NCBI GenBank assembly: GCA_963696585.1
Contig: CAVOKW010000023.1
Coordinates: 1 to 64,000 of the forward strand
DNA from: Parvibaculum sp963696585
GTDB lineage: Bacteria; Pseudomonadota; Alphaproteobacteria; Parvibaculales; Parvibaculaceae
Reading direction: 5' to 3'
DNA length: 64,000 bases
The notes under the pieces were generated by a model. It had not been told where the DNA came from and made no database searches. It saw only the letters and a list, made by a program, of their open reading frames with translations. How positions within the stretch are numbered: position 1 is the stretch's first letter; the number at the start of each line of letters is the position of its first letter. The position numbers and the translations under genes were made by a program. Positions 1 through 8,374 of the stretch are shown one piece after another.

Positions 1-1363
1 AGCGGCTTCAAAATCGCGAGGGCGTCCTTGAGCGGGATCTGTTCAACCGCGCCGGCATTGCCGAAATCGTAGCCCGCTGCCCGCGCCATGCTGCAACGGG
101 ATGTAGCAGGCTTCACCGGGGAGAAGCGCCAGCGACACGCCGACAAGACGCGCCTGCATGTACATCCAGTGAATCCGTTTCGGTATCAACAGCGACAAAG
201 CCCTGATCGGTGGCGCGCGCGACCCATTGCTTCAGATCATCTGCTTTCGTCACACCGATATGTCTGGCTTGCGCGAAAGACACATCAAGACCCGACAAGG
301 TCGCGCCCAATGTGCCGCCAGGCGCCATGGCACGCGTATCGTGACGCGGTGGCTGTGCCGGTGCTGCTTCAGCCGGGATTGCGGCGGCTGCGGGGTGCTC
401 GCCCGCCGGCGCGATCTTCTCCATGTCGACGCCGAAACGCTCGGCGACGCGGCGCGTCAGCGTGGTGAATTCCATGTCATTCAGGAAGGCAATGAGCTTT
501 TCGGGATCAGGTTCGGCAAGTCCCATGGCTTCGAGCGGGACTTCGATGGGGACATTCTTTTCAAGCTCGACGAGGCGCCGCGGAATGCGCGCCTGATCGG
601 CAAACTCGATGTAGACTCTCGCGACGCTTGGCTGCTTGATTTCGCCCGCACGCGCCAGCAGCGTGTCAAGATCACCATATTCGTGAATCAGCAGCGCCGC
701 CGTCTTGACGCCGATGCCGGGAACACCCGGCACATTGTCGACGCATATCGCCGGCCAGCGCCTGCACATCGATCACCTTGTCCGGACCGACGCCAAACTT
801 TTCGAAACGCCTTCACGGGTGATGGTTTTCAGCTTCATCGTGTCGAGCATGTCGACATCATCGTTGACGAGCTGCATCAGATCCTTGTTCGAGGATACGA
901 TGGTGACACGCGCACCGGCCTCGCGCGCGAGCCGCGCATAGGTGGCGATCAGGTCATCGGCTTCATAGCCTTGCATCTCGATCGAGGGCACGGAGAAAGC
1001 GCGCACCGCATCGCGAACCAGCGCGAATTGCGGCACCAGGTCCTCGGGGGGCGGCGGACGATTGGCCTTGTAAGCGGGATAGATAGCGTTGCGGAACGTC
1101 TTGGCAGAGGCATCAAAAATGACGGCGAGATGGGTCGGTTCAAACTCGTCCTTTGTGTCCTCGATGAACTTGTAGAGCATGTTGCAAAAACCCGAGACCG
1201 CGCCTGTCGGCAAGCCATCGGATTTGCGCGTCAAGGGTGGTAAGGCGTGATAGGCGCGAAAAATATAGCCCGAGCCATCGATCAAAAAGAGATGATCGCC
1301 CTTTTTGAGGGGGCGCTGATGGGCCTGACGGGCCGTGTTTTCCGCTGCCTTGCCGCTTGTCAC
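1..1363 (-). CDS. polA: DNA polymerase I, N-terminal part, with several frameshifts (partial)
   Basis: This is the 5' half of DNA polymerase I; the rest lies beyond the window start. The 5'-nuclease domain is clear (FLIDGSGYIFRAYHALPPL, GYEADDLIATYARL, VPGVPGIGVKTAALLI), followed by the start of the 3'-5' exonuclease domain (FVAVDTETDSLD). The GTG start at 1363 has a good ribosome site (GGGAAGG) 8 nt upstream. The frame breaks repeatedly. A base is missing near 809 (GVFEKFGVGPDK reads as GVSKSLAS) and one is gained near 745. A base is missing near 630 and one gained near 611 (QPKRRESLIEF reads as QPSVARVYIEF). Bases are gained near 160 and near 70. Each shift restores conserved PolA sequence in the new frame, so sequence error is likelier than decay. 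Function: lagging-strand maturation and repair synthesis. Confidence 0.9.
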
Positions 1364-1535
1364 GCGCGAAGCCTTCCCTATGTATAAGTCTTGGTCTCTT
1401 GAGCCGTCATAGCGCATTTTGATCGGCGATGCGCTCCCGTGCTTGCCCTTCACCCGCCACAAGGCCAAGATCAGCCCCCCCTTGCACGGGACCCGACTGT
1501 AAACGGACCGGGCATTCCAACAAAAGAGCCCCTTC

Positions 1536-2516
1536 ATGGCCGATATGCCTGTTCAAGCCGATCGTTTCGCCCGAGACCTCTCCGCGCCCGCGCTGGAGGC
1601 CAGGGGCCTGCGAAAAACCTATAAAGCGAGCAATGGGCAGCCTGCCAGGGACGCGCTCAAGGGCATTGATCTGGCCATTCCGCGCGGTTCGATTTTCGGG
1701 CTGCTTGGACCCAATGGCGCGGGCAAATCAACCTTCATCAATATTCTGGCCGGGCTTGTCGTCAAAACCGGCGGGCAGGCGACGATCTGGGGCTTTGATA
1801 TCGACGTTAACCCGCGTCAGGCGCGCGCCTCGATTGGCGTTGTGCCGCAGGAACTGAGCATTGATCCCTTTTTCACGCCTTTCGAAGTGATGGAAATGCA
1901 GGCCGGCCTTTACGGTGTGCCCAAGGCCGAGCGCCGGACGATGGAAATCCTGCGCGCCATGGGGCTTGAGGACAAGGCCGACGCCTATGCCCGCACGCTC
2001 TCGGGCGGGATGCGCCGCCGTGCCTGCTTGTCGCCAAGGCGATGGTGCACAATCCGCCTGTTCTGGTGCTCGACGAACCGACGGCGGGCGTCGATGTGGA
2101 GCTGCGCCGCCAGCTCTGGACGGTATGCCGAAGGGCACTGAATACGCACGGCACGACGATTGTGCTGACGACGCATTATCTCGAAGAAGCGCAGGCCCTG
2201 TGCGACCGATTGCGATCATCGACAAGGGTCGGGTGACGGCATGTGAACCAACGGAAAAAAACTCATCAGCCGGATCAGCGAGAAAAAACTCATCCTGAAA
2301 CCGGCGTCGCCGCTGACGGATATGCCCCGCGCGCTCGCGCATCTCAAATCCGAGATCGCGGCCAATGGCCAGATCAACATCCTTGATAATCCGGCGGAAG
2401 TGAGCACCATCGCCCAGATTGGCGCGGCCGGGATCGAGATTGCCGATCTTTCGACGCAGGAAGCCAGTCTCAAAGATGTGTTCCTGCATCTGACATCGCC
2501 GGGCGGGCCGGCCTAG
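1536..2516 (+). CDS. ABC transporter ATP-binding protein (CcmA/YadG type), frameshifted
   Basis: This is an ABC-2 exporter ATPase. Walker A (GLLGPNGAGKST) lies near residue 60, the Q-loop is VVPQELSIDPF, the signature is LSGGMRRR, Walker B is VLVLDEPTAGVD, and the switch is TTHYLEEAQALCDR. The C-terminal extension typical of the family ends in LKDVFLHLTSPG. Three small indels divide it: near 2024 (after the signature motif), near 2210 (CDR into IAIIDKGRV) and in the A-run near 2258 (TEKKLISRISEKK). Each looks like one missing base, and the expected protein continues in the next frame. Its membrane partner is not next to it, because the following gene is on the opposite strand. Substrate unknown. 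It is divergent from polA. Confidence 0.85.
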
Positions 2517-3021
2517 CTCTGTCCGGCGAGGCGCGGCGCAGAAGTTCGCCCATCACGACATCGACATGGGCGCCCCCGATCGAGAGCGGCATGAGCAGCG
2601 CCTCGACGGCGACAGGGCGCTTGCCTGTCTGAAATGCGGCATGACCAAAAACCCGGATCGGGCGGCGCAGTTGGCAGATGATGCTGAAGATCTTGACGGC
2701 GGTCGAGACGGCGGCGCCGGGCAGGCCCTCATGCAGGCGCTTGCCGGTGAAATCAGCCGCAGCGAGTTCATTCAGGGCGGTGCCCATGAGGCGAACCTTG
2801 AAATCGGCCGCCCGCAAGGCCGGTTGATCGACCCCGATCAGAAACAGGGATGGCAGATGGCCGATGATTTCGCCGGGTTTGATGTCGGCGCGGGTCGGCA
2901 GCGCCTTGCCGACGCGCTTGCCCTGCCAATAGGCCAGCATCTCGCGCAGCCGCGCGTCCTGGAGCGCGAGCAGCGGATCGAGATAAATATCAAAAGGAGA
3001 CAGCCGCAGCGGCTCCGACAT
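2470..3021 (-). CDS. PAS_5-family protein
   Basis: A 183-residue cytoplasmic protein. It resembles the alphaproteobacterial PAS_5 family (Pfam PF07310 type), whose landmarks here are LREMLAYWQGKRVGKALPTR, then IIGHLPSLFLIGV, FKVRLMGTALNEL and MPLSIGGAHVDVVMGEL. No output domain is visible, so it is a stand-alone sensor-like or structural PAS protein of unknown partner. The start ATG at 3021 gives MSEPLRLSPFDIYLDP, which is where family members begin; the upstream in-frame extension is not convincing. Its last 47 bases overlap the end of the convergent ABC ATPase gene, so the final 20 residues may be read-through of an older stop. Confidence 0.7.
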   Translation of the reverse strand: MSEPLRLSPFDIYLDPLLALQDARLREMLAYWQGKRVGKALPTRADIKPGEIIGHLPSLFLIGVDQPALRAADFKVRLMGTALNELAAADFTGKRLHEGLPGAAVSTAVKIFSIICQLRRPIRVFGHAAFQTGKRPVAVEALLMPLSIGGAHVDVVMGELLRRASPDRARPARPAMSDAGTHL

Positions 3022-3217
3022 GCCTTCATACCTGCCATTGGCCGCCCGAAACGGGAGCGGCGGGGCTCTGGCGCCAGTGCGGCACATGCAGGGCAAGCGT
3101 TTCAACAATCGCGCCAGCGTGAGTTAATATTGGGACGCCGCCCCAAGCCGGCGATTGTCAGGGATTCCGGTTTTGTTTATGGTCCGGCGCGTATTGCCAC
3201 GGCGCTTCAAGCTGGTG

Positions 3218-3294
3218 GCACCCGTAGCTCAGCTGGATAGAGCGTTGCCCTCCGAAGGCAAAGGTCGCACGTTCGAATCGTGCCGGGTGCACCA
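3218..3294 (+). tRNA. tRNA-Arg (anticodon CCG)
   Basis: A 77-nt cloverleaf including an encoded CCA. The acceptor arms GCACCCG and CGGGTGC pair, the D-arm contains AGCTCAGCTGGATAGAGC, the anticodon stem TTGCC/GGCAA carries the loop CTCCGAA (anticodon CCG, reading CGG), and the T-loop is GTTCGAATC. Its 3' end starts a 67-bp tandem repeat. Confidence 0.95.
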
Positions 3295-3428
3295 TTTCCT
3301 CCGGAATGGGCACCCTCTTCATGGATGAAGAAGTTCGAACTTCGTTCGAACGGGTGCACCATTTTCTCCGGAATGGGCACCCTCTTCATGGATAAAGAAG
3401 TTCGAACTTCGTTCGAACGGGTGCACCA
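3285..3428 (+). repeat. 67-bp tandem repeat of the tRNA-Arg 3' end
   Basis: Two 67-bp units (3285-3351 and 3352-3418) and a third partial copy (3419-3428) each begin with the last ten bases of the tRNA, GGGTGCACCA. The units differ at only two positions (C/T and G/A). Each ends with two direct copies of the palindrome GTTCGAAC separated by TTC, mimicking a T-arm just before the next acceptor end. Within a unit GGGTGC can pair with GCACCC. The arrangement recalls the rtT repeats after E. coli tyrT, which also restart with the tRNA 3' end. No protein is called here. Confidence 0.9.
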
Positions 3429-3615
3429 AATCCCGCATCTCCCCAATGTTTACAGCTCATATTTTCAGCACCTGTGCCGACTCTGCCGCAGTCCCTTTCA
3501 GCGGGTCATAAAGCATTGTTTTTGCTCAATTAATCTCTGCCTCAACGGCGCGGCACAAAAGCATATCTGGTTAATGGGCGGTGCAGCGCGGCAACAGTGT
3601 GGGATCGTCATTTCT

Positions 3616-3648
3616 CTGTCACAAATCCTCGTCCAATCCGTCACATCC
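3616..3648 (+). promoter_or_regulatory. Putative PhoB box upstream of the porin
   Basis: Three consecutive 11-bp units (CTGTCACAAAT, CCTCGTCCAAT, CCGTCACATCC) follow the PhoB pattern of a 7-bp half-site plus 4-bp spacer; a weaker fourth unit (ACCTGTTACTT) follows. The site is about 100 bp before the porin start and matches a similar array before pstS. The rest of the gene-free stretch 3429-3746 shows nothing else I can support. Confidence 0.65.
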
Positions 3649-3746
3649 ACCTGTTACTTGGCTCAATCACGGGGGGCGTTACGCGGCCAGTCTGCGGTTC
3701 GTCGATCCTGCATCAGAAGCTCATCCATTAACACGGAGACGTCCTC

Positions 3747-5121
3747 ATGACGTTCAAAAACATTCTGCTCGCAGGCACCGCTCTTGGTGCTGCAGCGATC
3801 CTCGCGGGCCCGGCTTTCGCTGGCTCGTCTTACGAAAACGACGCTGTGAAGGCGCAGATCGAAGCCCTTCAGCAGCAGATCGACGACATGAAGATTCAGT
3901 ACGGCAACGAACTGAAGGACCTCAAGGAAAAGCAGGAAGCCGTGCAGGTCGGCCTGAAGGATGGTCGTCCGACCTTCAAGACCGGCGACGGCCTCTTCAC
4001 TTTCGCGATCCGTGGCCGCGCTCACCTCGATATGGCTGCCTACAACCAGTCCGAAGGCGACAAGTCCAGGGCCGGCAACACGACGCTTGATGGCGGCGAA
4101 AACTTCCGCCGCGCCGAACTCGGCATTGAAGGCACGTTCCTGCGGGACTGGGGCTACAAGCTCAATATCCAGTTCGGTGACTCGGGTGCTGAAAAAGACG
4201 GCTTCATCAAAGACGCTTTCATGTCTTACAACGGCTTCAAGCCCTTCGGTGCCGATCTCGCCCTGAAGGTTGGTGCCATCCAGACGCCGATGACGCTGGA
4301 TGACTCGACGTCTTCGAACGACATCACCTTCATGGAACGCGCCACTGCCGCCAACCTCGCCACGTCGCTCGGCGCTGGCGATGGCCGCATGTCTTACGGT
4401 GCCGAGCTCAGCACTGGCATGTTCTATGTCTCGACTTTCTACACAACTGAAGTCGTGACGGCGACAGCCAACACGTCGAATGAAGGTTCGAACATTGTGG
4501 CTCGTCTGGCTGCCAACTTCCAGCCCATGGACAAGACCAATGTGCATGTTGGTGCATCGGGCACCTATGGCACAGACGTTCAGGGCACGGTTCGTTACCG
4601 CGATCGACCGGAACTGCGCGTTGATGCCAACCGCTTGGTCGATACGGGCGCCATCGCCGCGGATGAATCCTGACGTCTATGGTCCGGAACTGGCCGCCAG
4701 CTATGGCCCGGTCAAACTGCAGGGCGAATATTACGTCTATACAGTCGACCGCAAGGGCGCGCTGTCGGATGTGGATTTCAACTCCTGGTATGTGCAGGCG
4801 TCTTGGGTCATCACGGGCGAAGCATACACGTATGACAAGGGCGTTGCGGCCTATAAGGGCGTGAAGCCGGCTTCGCCGTTCACACCTGGTGGCGGTATCG
4901 GCGCTTTTGAACTTGCTGCCCGCTACAGCGAAACAGACCTCAATGACGCCAACATCTTCGGCGGCAAGCAGGATATCTGGACGGTTGGCCTCAACTGGTA
5001 TGCCAACAACAACGTTCGCCTGATGCTGAACTACCTGAATGTGGATGTTGAGGACCGTATCGCGCTCAACAACAACTTCGGTCATGACGCTTACGCAGCC
5101 CGTCTGCAGTTCGCGTTCTGA
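3747..5121 (+). CDS. OprO/OprP-type phosphate-selective porin, one frameshift
   Basis: An outer-membrane porin of the phosphate-selective O/P family. Residues 1-25 form a signal peptide ending AGPAFA. A short coiled coil follows (ENDAVKAQIEALQQQIDDMK), typical of trimeric porins, then a beta-barrel with alternating aromatic strands that ends in LQFAF with terminal Phe. One frameshift near 4671 (after AIAADES; the other frame resumes at DVYGPELAASYGPV) gives a premature TGA, but both halves are well conserved, so it may be a sequencing error. Role: phosphate entry to the periplasm, feeding the PstS binding protein encoded by the convergent pst operon. A PhoB-like box upstream and a strong terminator downstream make it a single-gene unit. 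Confidence 0.8.
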
Positions 5122-5158
5122 TATCACGACACTCTGATCCTCACGGGATCAGGGAGAG

Positions 5159-5193
5159 GCCCCGCCGGGAAACCGGCGGGGCTTTCTGCTTTT
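5159..5193 (+). terminator. Rho-independent terminator of the porin gene
   Basis: CCCCGCCGG and CCGGCGGGG pair around a GAAA loop and are followed by a T-rich run (CTTTCTGCTTTT), 37 bases after the porin stop. Confidence 0.85.
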
Positions 5194-5266
5194 GCGAGGG
5201 CCGCGATTGAGTTGGGCCATGACGTGATGGGGGTAACTGGGGATGACAAACTCAAAACCCAAATCG

Positions 5267-5392
5267 TCATGCCCCGCTTCAGGCGGGGCATCCACGACAA
5301 CTCTGCGTGTCATTGCCGGGCTTGACCCGGCAATCCAGAGCCGCACCCGCAGAACCCAACGCCCTGGATGCCCGGATCAAGTCCGGGCATGA
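5267..5392. repeat. Cluster of three 27-nt palindromic intergenic repeats
   Basis: Three 27-nt elements of the same design lie at 5267-5293, 5310-5336 and 5366-5392. Each is a GC-rich hairpin bounded by TCA and ATCC or its complement (for example ATGCCCCGC/GCGGGGCAT and ATGCCCGGA/TCCGGGCAT). They resemble the small palindromic elements scattered through many Rhizobiales genomes. A fourth copy lies at 19076-19102. Confidence 0.85.
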
Positions 5393-5426
5393 CAAGAATA
5401 TGGGGCTGTCATCCCGGGGCGGTTTG

Positions 5427-5739
5427 TCAGGCCCCCTCACCCGCGGCCCGCACGGCTCGCTTGCCCTCTCCCCTTGAGGAGAGAGGGCGAGACGGACCGC
5501 AAGGTCCGGCAATGACCGTTGAATGATGGATAAAGACGTGGATGGCCCGACTCAATCGGGCCATGACGGCACTATTGGCCAAGACATCAGCCCGACCTCC
5601 ACGTCAGGCCCCTCACCCGCGCTCGCACGGCTCGCTTGCCCTCTCCCCTTGAGGAGAGAGGGCGAGACGGACCGCAAGGTCCGGCAATGACCGTTGAATG
5701 ATGGATAAAGACGTGGATGGCCCGACTCAATCGGGCCAT
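5427..5739. repeat. Direct repeat of about 138 bp, two copies
   Basis: Copy 1 (5427-5564) and copy 2 (5603-5739) are almost identical. They contain the inverted pair CTCTCCCC/GGGGAGAG type hairpin (CCCTCTCC...GGAGAGAGGG), GGACCGCAAGGTCC, and a terminal hairpin GGCCCGA/TCGGGCC. A 38-bp spacer separates them. They fill the gap between the porin and pstB; no gene is seen in 5122-5785, where phoU would often be found. Confidence 0.85.
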
Positions 5740-5785
5740 AACGTTATTGAGGGATCCCGGAACAGGGCCGGGAGGACCGCGAAGA

Positions 5786-6616
<831 letters not shown>

Positions 6617-6634
6617 GGTGTGAACCCTTCAGCT

Positions 6635-8362
6635 TCAGAACTTGTCGCCGGCAAAGCGACGCTTCAGCCGGTTGCGGACATTGATGGAAACCGTATTCAT
6701 GATGAGCACGAGCGCGAGCAGCACAAGCGCGGTGACAAAGACCATGGAGCGTCCCGCCTCTGAATTGCGCGACTGGAAGCCCACGTCATAGATGTGGAAC
6801 CCGAGATGCATGAAGGAACGTTCCAGATGCATGTAGGGGAAAATACCGTCCACCGGCAGGGCCGGGGCGAGCTTGACGACGCCGACGATCATCAGCGGGG
6901 CGACTTCGCCGGCGCCGCGTGCCATGGCAAGGATGAGACCGGTCATGATGCCCGGCATGGCGCGGGGCAAAACGATCCAGCGAATGGTCTGCCACTTGGA
7001 CGCGCCACAAGCGAGCGAGCCTTCGCGCATGGAGCGCGGCACGGCGGCAAGCGCTTCTTCAGTCGCGACGATCACCACCGGCACGGTGAGCAGCGCCAAG
7101 GTGAGCGACGCCCAGAGCAGGCCACCCGTGCCGAAGGTCGGATTGGGCAGGCGCTCGGGGAAGAAGAGGGCGTCGATATTGCCACCCAGCACATAGGCGA
7201 AGAAGCCGAGGCCGAACACGCCATAAACGATCGAAGGCACGCCTGCGAGATTGTTGACGCAGATGCGGACGAGGGAAACGATGCGGCCCTGCCTGGCATA
7301 TTCGCGCAGATAAAGCGCGGCCATGACGCCAAAGGGGGCCACCAGCAAGCTCATGACCACCGTCATGACGAGCGTTCCGAAAATCGCCGGCCAGACGCCG
7401 CCTTCGGTATTGGCTTCGCGCGGCTCGGTGGAGAGGAACTCCCACCAGCGCGAGAGATAGACACTGATTTTCTGCGTCAGGCTCAGCGAATTGGGGTCGA
7501 AATAGCGCACGATATTGGCGAGCGGCATTTCCTTGGTTTCACCGCCAATTTCGGCGAGCGTGACCGTGAGGGCGGCTTCCCTGGCGCGGGCTTGCGTGGC
7601 CTTGGCTGAAAGGCGCGTAAAGTCCTGGTTGAGCGCGGCAAGTTCATTTGCCACTTCTGCCGCCACGGCCTTGGCGCGATCAGAGCCTTCGCCATAGCTC
7701 AGTTCGGCGCCGCGTGTTTTCAACCGCAAACCATTGATCCGACGATTGACTTCGCCGACTTCATCGCGCTCGATCGCGATACGCGCTTTCCGCAGCGCAC
7801 GGGCCTCGGTCTGCCCGGCAGAGAGCGTTTTGACATCCGGATTTGGTGTTGTCACGCCATTGAGCGTGACCGACACGATGCGACCGATAAAGACACCCCA
7901 TTCCTGGCGCTCAATCAGCACCAGATCCTTGGGCTCTTCGACTTTGGCGACTTCATAGGCCGTGACCCATTTGAAGTCATCGCCATAGAAATCATAATTG
8001 CCGATACGATAGAGCGTGCGCTCCACCATATTGCCATTGTCCTCGATTTCGATCCTGAGGGCGTCGGGCAGCGCGGCAATCTTGTCCTTGGGGAGACGAT
8101 AGGATTCGCTGCGCAGCGGTTCGCCGGCAAAGACCTGACCATTGGTCAGCGTGACGACATCGATGGGCTTGGGCCAGAAGGCGGTGAAGCCCTGATAGAA
8201 GATAAGCGCCAGAAAACCCGTGATCATCAACAGGCCGAAAACGAGCGACCCGCCCATGGCCCAGATCATGGGTTCGCCGATGGAGGCCAGATCACTCGCC
8301 TTGTGGCGTTGAATCCTGCCGACGCCGAACTTGCCCGCAGGAGATGTTGTGGTGTCAGTCAT
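6635..8362 (-). CDS. pstA: Phosphate ABC transporter permease PstA, long form
   Basis: The inner-membrane permease PstA. At 575 residues it is about twice the length of E. coli PstA. After a first membrane helix near residues 34-55 there is an extra periplasmic domain of about 250 residues (DUF3333-like), including a helical stretch rich in Ala, Arg and Glu. The permease core then follows, with the ABC-contacting loop SLACGASKWQTIRWIVLP. It starts 12 bp after pstC and precedes pstB, so it is co-transcribed with them. Confidence 0.93.
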   Translation of the reverse strand: MTDTTTSPAGKFGVGRIQRHKASDLASIGEPMIWAMGGSLVFGLLMITGFLALIFYQGFTAFWPKPIDVVTLTNGQVFAGEPLRSESYRLPKDKIAALPDALRIEIEDNGNMVERTLYRIGNYDFYGDDFKWVTAYEVAKVEEPKDLVLIERQEWGVFIGRIVSVTLNGVTTPNPDVKTLSAGQTEARALRKARIAIERDEVGEVNRRINGLRLKTRGAELSYGEGSDRAKAVAAEVANELAALNQDFTRLSAKATQARAREAALTVTLAEIGGETKEMPLANIVRYFDPNSLSLTQKISVYLSRWWEFLSTEPREANTEGGVWPAIFGTLVMTVVMSLLVAPFGVMAALYLREYARQGRIVSLVRICVNNLAGVPSIVYGVFGLGFFAYVLGGNIDALFFPERLPNPTFGTGGLLWASLTLALLTVPVVIVATEEALAAVPRSMREGSLACGASKWQTIRWIVLPRAMPGIMTGLILAMARGAGEVAPLMIVGVVKLAPALPVDGIFPYMHLERSFMHLGFHIYDVGFQSRNSEAGRSMVFVTALVLLALVLIMNTVSINVRNRLKRRFAGDKF

Positions 8363-8374
8363 GGCCGATCGACC

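Noticed and set aside
3207..3446. ORFs reading through the tRNA and its repeats (both strands)
   Set aside because: They are by-products of the 67-bp repeats; no start site or protein similarity.
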